DNA from: an uncultured Aliivibrio sp.
Lineage (GTDB): Bacteria > Pseudomonadota > Gammaproteobacteria > Enterobacterales > Vibrionaceae
DNA length: 64,000 nucleotides
Assembly: GCF_946479765.1 (NCBI RefSeq)
Contig: NZ_CAMLHO010000005.1
Span: forward strand, 33,512-97,511
Direction of reading: 5' to 3'
The notes under the pieces are model-generated. The model made no database searches, had not been told where the DNA came from, and worked only from the letters and a program-made list of their open reading frames with translations. Positions 1 through 10,279 of the stretch are shown in pieces (position 1 is the first letter of the stretch; each line of letters begins with the position of its first letter). The position numbers were made by a program, and so were the translations under genes.

Positions 1-384
1 CCTCAGAAACCTCGTATTAAAAAAGATGAAATTGCTCGTGGTGATGTTTCAGGCCTAATTGGTATGGTGGCATCCCAAAGTAGGGGCTCAATGTCTATTA
101 CTTTTGATGAGCAGCTTGCCTTGCAAATCATGCAAAATATGCTGGGTGAGCGCCCAAGTAGCATTAATGAAGAAGTCACGGATATGGTGGGTGAAATTAC
201 TAATATGGTAACGGGTGGTGCCAAACGTATTCTTTCTGAAAGTGGTTTTGAATTTAATATGGCAACACCAATGGTAGTATCAGGTAAAGGCCATACGATT
301 ACTCATAAATGTGACGGCGCGATCATCATCATGCCTTTTTCCTCTGAGTGGGGTAATGCATTTATTGAGATCTGTTTTGAGTAA
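1..384 (+). CDS. Chemotaxis protein CheX-like phosphatase, 3' part
   Basis: The reading frame is open from base 1, so the N-terminus lies outside the window; about 127 C-terminal residues are visible. The sequence resembles the CheC/CheX family, which dephosphorylates CheY-P in the cytoplasm. The E-x2-N phosphatase motif is seen in GEITNMVTGG, after a run resembling the start of the CheX core (MSITFDEQLALQIM). The only downstream element is a repeat plus a terminator hairpin, so this is the last gene of its transcript. A stand-alone CheX-like protein of a polar-flagellate vibrio is the likely identity. Family assignment comes from motif and general pattern only. Confidence 0.75.
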   Translation, partial: PQKPRIKKDEIARGDVSGLIGMVASQSRGSMSITFDEQLALQIMQNMLGERPSSINEEVTDMVGEITNMVTGGAKRILSESGFEFNMATPMVVSGKGHTITHKCDGAIIIMPFSSEWGNAFIEICFE

Positions 385-430
385 CAGAGACTAGAACGCT
401 GCGCTTCTATAAGAGCAAAAGCAAGATCTA

Positions 431-475
431 GGATTCAGGATTCAGGATTCAGGATTCAGGATTCAGGATTCAGGA
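431..475. repeat. Tandem GGATTCA heptamer repeat, 6 copies plus GGA
   Basis: Six perfect head-to-tail copies of GGATTCA are followed by a partial copy, GGA. The array sits between the cheX stop and a terminator-like hairpin. One further copy plus GGA occurs at 16781-16790, again directly before a hairpin. No spacers are present, so this is a microsatellite-like array and not CRISPR. Confidence 0.9.
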
Positions 476-480
476 AAATT

Positions 481-513
481 AAAGGTTTAGGTAGAAATAT
501 CTCAACCTTTTTT
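481..513 (+). terminator. Terminator hairpin downstream of cheX
   Basis: AAAGGTT at 481-487 pairs with AACCTTT at 504-510, with an extra AGA/TCT pairing possible inside the loop. The stem ends in a six-T run. It follows the heptamer array and is placed to end cheX transcription. Confidence 0.6.
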
Positions 514-548
514 ATTGTCTGTAATAACTCAAAATAAGTTACAGATAC

Positions 549-579
549 AAAAAGAGCCGACCGAAGTCAGCTCTTTTTT
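549..579 (-). terminator. Bidirectional terminator, mainly for pgi
   Basis: An A-rich run and AAAAGAGC pair with GCTCTTTT, extended by GAC/GTC across a short loop. The stem has A/T tracts on both sides, so it can act on both strands. It lies about 24 bases beyond the pgi stop. Confidence 0.75.
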
Positions 580-602
580 ATTAATAAACGATAACTTAAT
601 GA

Positions 603-2255
603 TTAAGCTTTGTATGCTTTAAATGCGTTGATTAAGCCATTCGTTGAACTGTCGTGAGAAGTCACGGCTTTATCGTCAGCTAGCTCAGGAAGGATTTGGT
701 TAGCCAATTGCTTACCAAGTTCTACGCCCCACTGATCAAAACTGAAGATATTCCAAATCACACCTTGTACGAATATTTTGTGTTCGTACATTGCAATCAA
801 GTTACCTAGTGTTTTAGGCGTTACTTGTTTAACAAGAATTGAGTTCGTTGGGCGGTTACCTTCAAAGACTTTAAACGCAACTAGCTCTGCCATTTCTGCT
901 TCTGTTTTACCAGCAGCTGCAAACTCTGCACGAACTGTCTCTTCTGTTTTACCAAAGGCTAATGCTTCTGTTTGTGCGAAGAAGTTAGACATTAGTTTCT
1001 GGTGGTGATCACCCACTTGGTTATGACTGATTGCAGGTGCAATAAAGTCACAAGGAATTAATTTAGTCCCTTGGTGAATTAATTGGTAGAACGCGTGCTG
1101 GCCATTCGTACCTGGTTCACCCCAAATAATTGGACCCGTTTGGTAATCAACTGGGTTACCGTTACGGTCTACACATTTACCATTTGATTCCATATTACCT
1201 TGTTGGAAATACGCAGCAAAGCGGTGTAGATATTGATCATATGGAAGAATTGATTCTGATTCAGATCCATGGAAGTTGTTATACCATAGGCCAATCAATG
1301 CCAATATTACTGGAACGTTATTTTCAAGTTCAGTATTAGCAAAGTGATTATCCACTTCATGAGCGCCTTCAAGTAGCTCAATAAAGTGATCAAAGCCAAC
1401 CGCTAATGCAATTGAAAGACCAATCGCTGACCATAAAGAATAACGACCGCCAACCCAATCCCAGAATTCAAACATGTTATCGGTATCGATACCAAACTCA
1501 GACACTGATTCTGCGTTAGTTGAAAGTGCCGCGAAGTGTTTCGCTACGTGTGCTTGATCGCCAGCTTCAGCTAGGAACCAATCACGAGCACTGTGTGCAT
1601 TCGTCATTGTTTCTTGAGTTGTGAACGTTTTCGATGCGATTAAGAACAATGTTGTTTCTGGATTTAATGGCTTCAGTGTTTCAACGATGTGTGTACCATC
1701 AACGTTTGAAACAAAATGCATATTTAGGCGTGTTTTGTATGGAGCTAATGCTTCAGACACCATGTATGGACCAAGATCTGAACCGCCGATACCGATATTT
1801 ACGATATCTGTAATTTCTTTACCCGTGTAACCTTTCCACTCACCAGAAATTAAACGCTCAGTAAAACCTTTCATTTTATCTAGCACGGCATTCACAGCAG
1901 GCATTACATCTTCGCCATCAACCATTACTGGTGTATTGCTACGGTTACGAAGCGCAGTATGAAGCACTGAACGATCTTCTGTTTTATTGATTTTTTCACC
2001 ACTGAACATCGCTTTAATTGCTGAAGATAATTCAGTTTGCTCAGCTAAAGAAAACAACTTTTTCATTGTCTCTTCAGTCACTAAGTTCTTAGAGAAATCA
2101 ACTAAGATATCTTGACCAAACGTTGTTGAGAATTTTTCAAAACGCTGAGCATCGGCAGCAAACAAATCTGATAATTTCATGTTTTGTGCTGTTTCAAAGT
2201 GTGCAGTTAAGTCTGCCCAAGCTTGAGTTTCTGTTGGGTTGATGTTTTTTAACAT
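603..2255 (-). CDS. pgi: Glucose-6-phosphate isomerase
   Basis: Cytoplasmic glycolytic enzyme interconverting glucose-6-phosphate and fructose-6-phosphate. At 550 aa it has the usual length of the bacterial enzyme. Family signatures are visible: [26 protein letters not shown] with the catalytic Glu and nearby His, and [10 protein letters not shown] near the C-terminus with the ring-opening Lys. It is a single gene with its own terminator. The 234-bp upstream gap holds a possible CRP-like site. Start ATG at 2255 gives the standard N-terminus. Identification is secure. Confidence 0.98.
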   Translation of the reverse strand: MLKNINPTETQAWADLTAHFETAQNMKLSDLFAADAQRFEKFSTTFGQDILVDFSKNLVTEETMKKLFSLAEQTELSSAIKAMFSGEKINKTEDRSVLHTALRNRSNTPVMVDGEDVMPAVNAVLDKMKGFTERLISGEWKGYTGKEITDIVNIGIGGSDLGPYMVSEALAPYKTRLNMHFVSNVDGTHIVETLKPLNPETTLFLIASKTFTTQETMTNAHSARDWFLAEAGDQAHVAKHFAALSTNAESVSEFGIDTDNMFEFWDWVGGRYSLWSAIGLSIALAVGFDHFIELLEGAHEVDNHFANTELENNVPVILALIGLWYNNFHGSESESILPYDQYLHRFAAYFQQGNMESNGKCVDRNGNPVDYQTGPIIWGEPGTNGQHAFYQLIHQGTKLIPCDFIAPAISHNQVGDHHQKLMSNFFAQTEALAFGKTEETVRAEFAAAGKTEAEMAELVAFKVFEGNRPTNSILVKQVTPKTLGNLIAMYEHKIFVQGVIWNIFSFDQWGVELGKQLANQILPELADDKAVTSHDSSTNGLINAFKAYKA

Positions 2256-2394
2256 GGTAAAAATATCCCGTGTAGTAGGTTTGTTGGCTCAAAAAATAAA
2301 TTTCGAACGCCCCGTTTATACGAATCTAAAAATTGGTGCTCTAATTCAGTGAGCTTTATATTGAGTTATTATGACCAAAACTACGCTCACTCTT

Positions 2395-2410
2395 TTTGAG
2401 TTAGGTCACA
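2395..2410 (-). promoter_or_regulatory. Possible CRP-like site upstream of pgi
   Basis: On the minus strand TGTGA-CCTAAC-TCAAA matches 9 of 10 positions of the CRP consensus TGTGA-N6-TCACA. It lies about 140 bases upstream of the pgi start, in the only sizeable gap before that gene. No promoter was assigned with confidence, so function is a guess. Confidence 0.3.
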
Positions 2411-2489
2411 TTTAAACTTCTAACAGTGAACATTATCACTTTCAAAATTACAGAACTCTAGTACTGAGATCATATTTCTTTCTAAAACA

Positions 2490-3725
2490 TTAAAATGGCT
2501 GATTGATCATCACTCTGAATACGTTTTCTTCACTGCCTTTCGACATTTCAGTTCGCACCACAATACCTTCAACTTGAAAACGAATTGCACCACCGGCACT
2601 CCACTTCATGTCATCGTGTAACGTTGATAATGAAAACTCATCAGCAACTCGACCAGTATCAATAAAAGCAACCCATTGCCACCAAGGCACGTCATAAAGA
2701 TTAAAGATAGGCCACTCTTCTAAGGGTTGCCAATCAGGCATCACTCGATATTCTGCCGAATAATGAATTGCCGAACGACCATGAAATCGTCCACTATTAT
2801 AGCTTCTCAATCGGTACAACCCACCCAATTTTATACCAGCATATTCAGGGGGTTGATGTGATCCATTTTGCCAACTTGGCGTATCAGCAATATAAACATC
2901 TAATGCTAATACTTGTTTATTGATGATGTCACCTAGGCTACCTAAATCAAAAAAGGCACTTTGTTGAAACTCCCATGTCCACCACTCTTCTTGCGAGCTA
3001 GTTTCCGGTGAATAAGTAAAGTCCAATTCAGTTCGAGAGCCATTAGTGGTGTTTCTTACACTATTTCGATTATCCCAATCAAGGTTAACTTTCATTCCCC
3101 AATTGGATTCAGGTTCATTCCAACTAGCGACATCTGAAAGTTTTCGAGAATAATAAAAGGGACTAAGCTCAATACTCGATACTCCACTTTTTAATGGATT
3201 AAAGCCATTTACTTTTCTTTCCGGTAGATAAGCAGCTCTAGCGCCAATACTCTTAGCATTACCAATAGGTAAAACGTAATTAGCACTTAAATGATATTGT
3301 GTTTCAACACTGTCTGTGAAAATTTCTTCATTCACATTAGAGCTATTACTACCTGCCACTCCAAGGTGATAATCCATGTCTTTAAAGCTAGCATTATAAG
3401 CATTTGCTCCCACTAACCATGAGTGACCGATTTGAAAATTATTCGCAGACAAATACCCCATGTAAGAACCTTTGCTTGAATAAAGGCCTGCTGCAAATAG
3501 TGTCGCTTGAGGTTGACCGACTCCCTTCATTACTGCTGCTGCGCCTATCGTAGTCCCTAAGCTCTCAGACGAAAACATAAAAGGAACTGCTGAGGTTTCA
3601 GGCAGAGACGTTGGCCAAATATCTTCTTCAGCAAAAGCCTTATTCAAAAAAGAAAAAGATAGAATAAGAAAAAGCGCTAAACAAGTAGCGCTTTTTAGTG
3701 GAAATGGATTCAAAATAGATCTCAT
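2490..3725 (-). CDS. BamA/TamA-family outer-membrane beta-barrel protein
   Basis: A 411-aa protein with a Sec signal peptide (hydrophobic core then AFA, cleavage near residue 32). The rest is barrel-like, with alternating aromatic strands and a C-terminal Phe typical of substrates of the BAM machinery. The segment LGGLYRLRSYNSGRF resembles the conserved strand/loop of the bacterial surface antigen (D15) domain. No POTRA repeats are obvious, so it would be a short stand-alone barrel. Its ATG overlaps the alr stop by one base (TAATG), implying translational coupling to alr. Substrate and role are unknown. Confidence 0.7.
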   Translation of the reverse strand: MRSILNPFPLKSATCLALFLILSFSFLNKAFAEEDIWPTSLPETSAVPFMFSSESLGTTIGAAAVMKGVGQPQATLFAAGLYSSKGSYMGYLSANNFQIGHSWLVGANAYNASFKDMDYHLGVAGSNSSNVNEEIFTDSVETQYHLSANYVLPIGNAKSIGARAAYLPERKVNGFNPLKSGVSSIELSPFYYSRKLSDVASWNEPESNWGMKVNLDWDNRNSVRNTTNGSRTELDFTYSPETSSQEEWWTWEFQQSAFFDLGSLGDIINKQVLALDVYIADTPSWQNGSHQPPEYAGIKLGGLYRLRSYNSGRFHGRSAIHYSAEYRVMPDWQPLEEWPIFNLYDVPWWQWVAFIDTGRVADEFSLSTLHDDMKWSAGGAIRFQVEGIVVRTEMSKGSEENVFRVMINQPF

Positions 3726-4807
3726 TAAATATATTGCATCTGTACTCGTGATGTTAGTTTAGTCACTAACTCATAAGCAATAGTTCCTATGTGCTCCGCT
3801 ACTTCTTCTGCAGGAAGATCTCGTCCCCATAAAACAGCTTCATCACCAACGTTATCTTCTGCATCAGGTCCTAAATCAACCGTTAGCATATCCATCGAAA
3901 CACGACCAGCTACCGGAACTTTACGTCCATTAACTAATACTGGCGTTCCATTCGGTGCTGCAATTGGGTAACCATCACCATAACCAATCGCAATAACCCC
4001 AATTTTAGTATCACGCTCACTGGTCCACATCGCACCATAACCAACACTTTCTCCGACTTTTACTTCTCTCACTGCAATCAAATGCGAAGTTAGAGTCATC
4101 GCTGGTAAATACCCTAACTCTTCCGCCGATTGTTCGGCAAAAGGAGAAACGCCATACATGATAATACCAGGACGAACCCATTCTAATTGACTGTTTGGCC
4201 AAGCTAATAACCCAGCAGAAGCCGCAAGTGAGCGCTCACCTTGGCAACCTTTAGTTAAAGACATAAACGTCTCTATTTGCTTATTAGTTGTCGGATTTTC
4301 TAGCTCATCCGCGCAGCCAAAATGACTCATATAACGTAATGGTTTCGCTACGTTTTTACACGCATGCAAACGACTCACATATTCTTGATATTCTTCAGGG
4401 CGGATACCTAAACGGTGCATACCAGAATCCACTTTTAACCAAACAACTACCGGACCTTCAAGATCAGCGCTTTCTAAGGCTTCAAGTTGCTCTTTACAAT
4501 GTACCGCGGTTTGAATGTTATTGGTCACCAAAATAGGCAAATCACCTGCCGAGTAGAATCCTTCAAGTAACAATACTTGTTTAACAATCCCACCAGCACG
4601 TAATTGCAGCGCTTCTTCGATACGAGCAACACCAAAAGCATCAGCCCCGTGTGCGCCTTTAGCTACCTTAAGCAATCCATGTCCATACCCATTCGCTTTT
4701 ACTACTGCAAGCACTTTACTATTCGGTGCTTGCTGTTTAACTTTTTGCAAATTATGGGCTAACGCAGACATATTAATCTGCGCAGAGGCCGCTTTCATAT
4801 AACTCAT
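3725..4807 (-). CDS. alr: Alanine racemase
   Basis: PLP enzyme that converts L-Ala to D-Ala for peptidoglycan. The N-terminal [11 protein letters not shown] motif carries the Schiff-base lysine (Lys37 in this start). [12 protein letters not shown] and the VAGRVSMDM stretch belong to the C-terminal domain. Length of 360 aa is normal. It lies 12 bases after dnaB on the same strand, as in the common dnaB-alr order of gammaproteobacteria, and is coupled to the downstream barrel gene. Identification is firm; whether it is the only racemase cannot be seen here. Confidence 0.96.
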   Translation of the reverse strand: MSYMKAASAQINMSALAHNLQKVKQQAPNSKVLAVVKANGYGHGLLKVAKGAHGADAFGVARIEEALQLRAGGIVKQVLLLEGFYSAGDLPILVTNNIQTAVHCKEQLEALESADLEGPVVVWLKVDSGMHRLGIRPEEYQEYVSRLHACKNVAKPLRYMSHFGCADELENPTTNKQIETFMSLTKGCQGERSLAASAGLLAWPNSQLEWVRPGIIMYGVSPFAEQSAEELGYLPAMTLTSHLIAVREVKVGESVGYGAMWTSERDTKIGVIAIGYGDGYPIAAPNGTPVLVNGRKVPVAGRVSMDMLTVDLGPDAEDNVGDEAVLWGRDLPAEEVAEHIGTIAYELVTKLTSRVQMQYI

Positions 4808-4819
4808 GATCCAGCCTTA

Positions 4820-6217
4820 TTATTCATCATCAAACGCAGGGCCTGCGTAATTATCAAAGCGTGAGAATTGCCCTTGGAACGTCAAGCTTACCGAACCAAT
4901 AGGACCATTACGCTGTTTACCCAAAATAATTTCTGCAATACCTTTACGATTACTCTCAGGGTTATAAACCTCATCACGGTAAATAAACATGATCAAATCG
5001 GCATCTTGCTCGATAGCACCAGATTCACGAAGATCCGAGTTAATTGGGCGCTTATCGGCACGTTGCTCTAGGGAACGGTTCAACTGAGACAAGGCAACAA
5101 CAGGAACATTCAATTCTTTCGCAAGTGCTTTTAAAGAACGAGAAATTTCTGATATTTCTTGAGTACGATTATCTTGCATACCTGGAACGCGCATTAATTG
5201 AAGGTAATCTATCATGATCATACTTAGCCCACCCGACTCACGTGCAACACGACGTGCACGAGAACGCAGCTCAGTTGGAGTAAGGCCAGAACTGTCATCA
5301 ATATACATATTCTTTTTCTGAGTCAAAATACCCATGGTAGACGAAATCCGCGCCCAATCTTCGTCATCTAATTGACCAGTACGAATTTTGGTTTGATCAA
5401 CACGCGACATTGAAGCCAACATACGCATCATTAGTTGTTCGGCTGGCATCTCTAGCGAGAATATTAAAACGGGTTTGTCTTGGTCCATTGCGGCATTTTC
5501 ACATAAGTTCATCGCAAAGGTAGTTTTACCCATTGATGGACGAGCCGCAACGATAATTAAATCCGACCCTTGCAAGCCCGCTGTTTTCTTATTTAAATCC
5601 GTAAATCCAGTCGATACACCCGTTACGCCATCTTGTGGACTTTGGTATAAAAGCTCAATACGTTCTAATGTTCGCTCAAGAATGGTATCTACCGTTTGTG
5701 GTCCTTCATTCTCAGTCGTACGAGCTTCTGCAATAGCAAAAACTTTACTTTCTGCCATATCCAATAAATCTTCAGCGGTTCGACCTTGAGGATCATAACC
5801 AGCATCAGCAATTTCATTCGCAATACCAATCAAATTACGTACCATTGCACGCTCACGTACAATATCCGCATAGGCATTTATGTTCGCGGCACTTGGGGTG
5901 TTTTTCGCTAAATCCGCAAGATAAGCGAAGCCACCCACAGTATCTAGTTTTTCATGACGTTCAAGGTGTTCTGATAACGTGATTAAATCCAGAGGCAAAC
6001 TACTTTCTAGGATGGATTTAACCGATTCAAAAATCAGTCTATGTGGTCGGCTATAGAAATCCCCCGCCACTACTTTTTCTGCAACAGAATCCCAACGTTC
6101 ATTATCAAGTAGTAAACCACCAAGTACAGATTGCTCTGCTTCTAATGAATGCGGCGGTACTTTTAATGCATCAACTTGTGCATCGTGCTTACGGTTTTGA
6201 TTTCGATTATCGGCCAT
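4820..6217 (-). CDS. dnaB: Replicative DNA helicase DnaB
   Basis: Hexameric 5'-3' helicase of the replication fork. At 465 aa it has the N-terminal DnaB domain (PHSLEAEQSVLGGLLLD), a linker, and a RecA-like C-terminal domain with Walker A ARPSMGKTTFAM and Walker B MIMIDYLQLM. The arginine finger region is intact near GKQRNGPIG. There is no intein or truncation. It is first in a dnaB-alr-barrel gene run, divergent from the DUF481 gene. Confidence 0.98.
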   Translation of the reverse strand: MADNRNQNRKHDAQVDALKVPPHSLEAEQSVLGGLLLDNERWDSVAEKVVAGDFYSRPHRLIFESVKSILESSLPLDLITLSEHLERHEKLDTVGGFAYLADLAKNTPSAANINAYADIVRERAMVRNLIGIANEIADAGYDPQGRTAEDLLDMAESKVFAIAEARTTENEGPQTVDTILERTLERIELLYQSPQDGVTGVSTGFTDLNKKTAGLQGSDLIIVAARPSMGKTTFAMNLCENAAMDQDKPVLIFSLEMPAEQLMMRMLASMSRVDQTKIRTGQLDDEDWARISSTMGILTQKKNMYIDDSSGLTPTELRSRARRVARESGGLSMIMIDYLQLMRVPGMQDNRTQEISEISRSLKALAKELNVPVVALSQLNRSLEQRADKRPINSDLRESGAIEQDADLIMFIYRDEVYNPESNRKGIAEIILGKQRNGPIGSVSLTFQGQFSRFDNYAGPAFDDE

Positions 6218-6398
6218 TACTACTTTTCACCATCCTAAATTTAGCTCTATATTATAACTGAAAGAAACATGGATTAAATAACAATCCTTCTATAGCAACC
6301 TCACCATTCGAAAAATAAAGATTTTGACTCAAATTTAACTCTTTAATCGAATAAAACACTATACTATCCACCCTATTTATTTTTTCTGAGATTTATAC

Positions 6399-7157
6399 GT
6401 GTTAAAAAAAGTTTTACTTACAGGGCTTATCGCAATCAATGCATCTGTTCATGCAAGTGAGATTGAAGACGCGGATACATCACCTCCCTCTCCATGGGAA
6501 AGCCAAGTGGAATTTGGTTACCGATCAAATAGCGGCAACAGCGACTCCCAAGCACTCAATAGCCGATTTGAGGGTAGTTACACATCAGGACAACACCGCC
6601 ACACGGGTGAAATAAAATATTACTTATCACAAAAAGATGGTGAAGCCGATAAAGACCAACTTAGTCTTAACTTGCAAAGTGATTATAAGATCAGTCCTGA
6701 TTACTATTTATACGCCAACTTCAAAGGGCTAAATACCAAATACAGCGCTTATTTTAATGATTATACTTTCTCTGGTGGTTTGGGTTACCAAGTCAGTAAT
6801 ACAGAAAAATTACTATTAGAAGTCGAAGTCGGCCCCGGTTTTCGTTACCAAGACCCTAACTTAGATGAAATCGATGATGATGATTTGATTTTTCCAGAGA
6901 CAGTTCAAGAACCCATCCTTAGAACGAATGTAAATATTTCGTGGAAGGCGCTTGATTCATTAACCTTAGCAGGTGAAGTCACCATTACTGCTGGTCATAG
7001 TAATACTCGTGTCGATTCTGAAGTCAGTGTGACAAATAACATTACCGAAGAAATCGCCCTGAAGATCGCGCAATCACAAGAATATCTTGATCGGGTCCCT
7101 CCTGGGCTAAGCAATAGCGACTCAGTATTTAGTATAAATTTACTTTTTTCTTTTTAG
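6399..7157 (+). CDS. DUF481-family outer-membrane protein (YdiY-like)
   Basis: A 252-aa protein starting at a GTG, with a signal peptide ending near VHA-SE and alternating polar/aromatic strands up to a terminal Phe (NLLFSF). The openings WESQVEFGYRSNSGNS and FEGSYTSGQHRHTGE are typical of DUF481 barrels, some of which are called salt-induced outer-membrane proteins. A weak TGAG precedes the GTG. It converges on the RND permease gene with only 17 bases between stops and no terminator. Function is not known. Confidence 0.75.
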   Translation: MLKKVLLTGLIAINASVHASEIEDADTSPPSPWESQVEFGYRSNSGNSDSQALNSRFEGSYTSGQHRHTGEIKYYLSQKDGEADKDQLSLNLQSDYKISPDYYLYANFKGLNTKYSAYFNDYTFSGGLGYQVSNTEKLLLEVEVGPGFRYQDPNLDEIDDDDLIFPETVQEPILRTNVNISWKALDSLTLAGEVTITAGHSNTRVDSEVSVTNNITEEIALKIAQSQEYLDRVPPGLSNSDSVFSINLLFSF

Positions 7158-7174
7158 CGATTAATACCACTAAT

Positions 7175-10100
7175 TCAATGTAACTCTTCATGCTTCTTCA
7201 CTAATCCAAAATCAGCCAATATCGCGTAGGCCGCAGGGATCATGAATAGAACCAATAGCGTTGATGTAAAAATACCAAACACAATAGAAACCACGAGAGG
7301 CTGAATAACTTGCGCCTGCAAACTGGTTTCTAATAATAGAGGTAATAATCCCACAGCCGTTGTTACTGACGTTAAAAATACCGCTCTAAATCTTTCTTGA
7401 CTGGCTTTTACCACCGCTTCATACACCGAATCACCATCATCCACATGGTGTCGAATGTATTGCACTAACAAAATAGAATCATTCACAACTATCCCCGCCA
7501 ATGATACAAACCCCATAATGCTCGGCATGCTTAATGGGTGACCTAACAGCACGTGCCCCCACAACACTCCAATCAACGCGAGTGGAATTGCCAGCATGAC
7601 GACAAAAGGTTCAAGATAACTTCTAAATTGAAAACTTAAAATAACAAACACACCAAATAAACCTAGCATAAAACCAGTGCCCATTGATTGTCCGGTTTCA
7701 GCGGTGTCTTTCGCTTCACCTTCAAAATCAAAACGTAAACTTGGGTATTTCTTTTGTAACTCAGGCGCAAGCTCTGATCTAAATTGAGCTAATATTTCAG
7801 AAGAGCTAACTTGTGATGCATGAACATCGCCAAATACGCTTAAGGTTCTTAATCCATTAACGCGTTGAATTCGAACATAGTTACGTTGAAAATCCAATGT
7901 AGCGATAGAAGCCAAGGGGATTTGACTGCCATCAGGCATGATAATAGGGAAGTTTTCTAACGTGTGTAAGTTTCCCGCTTGCTCTTTATTCAAACGCACT
8001 TCAATTTCAATATTTTCAACACCGAGTTGGATCTCATCTGCCGTTTGTCCAAAATACGCCGCTCGTAATTGATTTGCGATCAACTGACCAGTAACACCAT
8101 AGGTTTCAGCGCCCGGTCTTAATTTCACCAGAACCTCTTCCTTGCCCATACGCATGTCATCAAGCACACCATACACGCCAGAAAACTCATTCAAATAGGC
8201 CTGAACTTCTAATGATGCTGATTTCAATGTATGTAAATCATCATCCATCATCCGAATTTCAATCGCCCGACCTCCCGGCCCCATCGTCGGTTGTTTATAT
8301 ACCATGGTTATTGGTTCAGCCAGATCGCCCACTTCTTCACGCCATGCATCAATAAAATCATCAATTAAGGTATTACGCTCTTCTGCGCCTAATAAATCTA
8401 ATCGAATAGTCGCAAGGTGCGGGCCTGATTCACTCGCATCGGCATTGGTATTAAATTGCTGAGTAATGTGCTCAACCAATGGACGACCATCTTCATTTTT
8501 CTCGCTCCACTCTTCATTTAATTTTTCAGCCGCTGACACTATTTTATCGACGACTAATTCAGTTTGAGAAAGTGACGTGCCCGGGGGGAGGATAATTCGC
8601 GCTTCAGCAATATCACCATCCAACTCTGGGAAACCTACAAACTTCAGAGCACCGCCAGAAATGAGTGAAAAAGAAATCAGCAAACTCGCAATAACGGCAC
8701 CTAAAAAGGCATAACGCCATTCAACCACTTTCGTGACGGCTTTCACTAGAGTGACATTTCTAAAATGCTCAAAACGATCTAATACGATTTTTTTGATGCC
8801 TGAAATTGGCTTGTCTTTTTTTGCCTTATGTAATGAGTGACTAAGGTGATTAGGAAGAATTAAAAACGCCTCAATTAGACTAAGAGACAGAACTAATATC
8901 AGTACTTGTGGGATAACTTTTAGAACCGCCCCCATCTCTCCTTGTAGAAACATCAAGCTACCAAAAATACATACTGTCGTTAAGAAAGAAGACAGTACGC
9001 CGGGAAAAACCTTCTTCACCCCGTTATATACGGCATCGTCTATCTCTTGCCCTCGGTCTAAATGGGAAGCGATGGATTCTGCAATTACAATGGCGTCATC
9101 CATCATGATCCCTATCGCCATCAACAGGGCGACGAGCGACATAATATTAATTGAGAGCCCTAAACTCGCCATTAAAAATAAACCGCCAAAAAAAGCCACC
9201 GGAAGACCAGCTGCAACCCAAAAGGAATATCGGAACGTAAAAAAGAGCCACATGGTGAGGAAAACAAGAATGATCCCTTGCCAGCCATTTTTTACCATCA
9301 TGGTTAGTCGATCCCACAACAAGGAGGAAAGATCGTTGGTCATTTCTAATGCCACGCCATCAGGAGCAACAGATTGTTGATATTTAACAAACTCCGTCAC
9401 TCGATCTTTAATACGTAAGGCGTCTTCTTCTTTATTTTTACTGATCTTAAGTAACGCTGACGGCTTACCATCAAACAATACTTTTTGTTCATCCAATTCA
9501 AAGCGATCGGTTATCGTGGCAATATCGCCTAAACGGATCAACGCCCCATTATCTGATGCACCCATGACTGTTTTTGCCAATTCTTGCGGGGTTGTTTTTC
9601 TTTCATCAAAGCGAATTAAAAAGTTTTTCTCTGGCGTTTCAATGCTGCCACTTGGTAGTTTTACATTCTGTTCAGCCAACTTATTTGCTATATCACTGAC
9701 ATTTAAACCAAGCTGACGAATCGCACCTTCATCTAACTCAACACGATATTGGTGATCCGAAAAACCACTCACTTCAACTAAGGAAACATCATAATCAAGC
9801 TTTAGACTTTGTTTGAGCTTTTCTGCATACGCTTTTAATTCTGGCCATGTTGTATCTGCTGTAATCGCCACATCCACCACAGGTTCATTCCAATCCAATT
9901 CTTGAACTATCGGTGACTCTATCTCTTTAGGAAAATCGTTAATTGAATCAATTTGAGTCTGAACATCAACCAACATTCGTCCAATGTCGGCTTTCGTATT
10001 CAATTTAATGACCAAACGAGCAGAACCTTCAATTGCCTCACATTTGGTTTCTTCAATATTGCCTAATCCATCAACAGCGTCTTCCAGTCGAACACAAATG

Positions 10101-10279
10101 CTTTCTTCCACTTCTTGTGGCGACGCACCAGGGTAAACGACACCAGCGAGAATATAAGGGGGGCTAAATTCAGGAAAGGTTTCTCGTTTTAATTGAGATA
10201 GTGACACCACACCAAGCAGCAAAATAGATAGCATTAATAAATTGGCTGCGGTTGGATGTCTTGCAAAAAACTTAATCAT
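7175..10279 (-). CDS. RND-family efflux permease (AcrB-like)
   Basis: Inner-membrane proton-driven efflux pump subunit, 1034 aa, the usual length. The N-terminal TM segment is followed by a periplasmic porter domain (YPGASPQEVEE), a central TM block with MDDAIVIAESI holding the acidic proton-relay residues, a second porter domain, and a final TM block with GIVVNDSILLVQYIR. Its start overlaps the adaptor stop by four bases (ATGA), so the two form one pump. No outer-membrane channel gene is adjacent; a TolC encoded elsewhere is presumed. Substrates cannot be told from sequence. Confidence 0.9.
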   Translation of the reverse strand: MIKFFARHPTAANLLMLSILLLGVVSLSQLKRETFPEFSPPYILAGVVYPGASPQEVEESICVRLEDAVDGLGNIEETKCEAIEGSARLVIKLNTKADIGRMLVDVQTQIDSINDFPKEIESPIVQELDWNEPVVDVAITADTTWPELKAYAEKLKQSLKLDYDVSLVEVSGFSDHQYRVELDEGAIRQLGLNVSDIANKLAEQNVKLPSGSIETPEKNFLIRFDERKTTPQELAKTVMGASDNGALIRLGDIATITDRFELDEQKVLFDGKPSALLKISKNKEEDALRIKDRVTEFVKYQQSVAPDGVALEMTNDLSSLLWDRLTMMVKNGWQGIILVFLTMWLFFTFRYSFWVAAGLPVAFFGGLFLMASLGLSINIMSLVALLMAIGIMMDDAIVIAESIASHLDRGQEIDDAVYNGVKKVFPGVLSSFLTTVCIFGSLMFLQGEMGAVLKVIPQVLILVLSLSLIEAFLILPNHLSHSLHKAKKDKPISGIKKIVLDRFEHFRNVTLVKAVTKVVEWRYAFLGAVIASLLISFSLISGGALKFVGFPELDGDIAEARIILPPGTSLSQTELVVDKIVSAAEKLNEEWSEKNEDGRPLVEHITQQFNTNADASESGPHLATIRLDLLGAEERNTLIDDFIDAWREEVGDLAEPITMVYKQPTMGPGGRAIEIRMMDDDLHTLKSASLEVQAYLNEFSGVYGVLDDMRMGKEEVLVKLRPGAETYGVTGQLIANQLRAAYFGQTADEIQLGVENIEIEVRLNKEQAGNLHTLENFPIIMPDGSQIPLASIATLDFQRNYVRIQRVNGLRTLSVFGDVHASQVSSSEILAQFRSELAPELQKKYPSLRFDFEGEAKDTAETGQSMGTGFMLGLFGVFVILSFQFRSYLEPFVVMLAIPLALIGVLWGHVLLGHPLSMPSIMGFVSLAGIVVNDSILLVQYIRHHVDDGDSVYEAVVKASQERFRAVFLTSVTTAVGLLPLLLETSLQAQVIQPLVVSIVFGIFTSTLLVLFMIPAAYAILADFGLVKKHEELH

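Noticed and set aside
431..475. Possible CRISPR array
   Set aside because: The seven-base repeats are contiguous with no spacers, and no cas genes are nearby.
7158..7174. Terminator between the DUF481 and RND genes
   Set aside because: Only 17 bases separate the convergent stops and no stem-loop is present.
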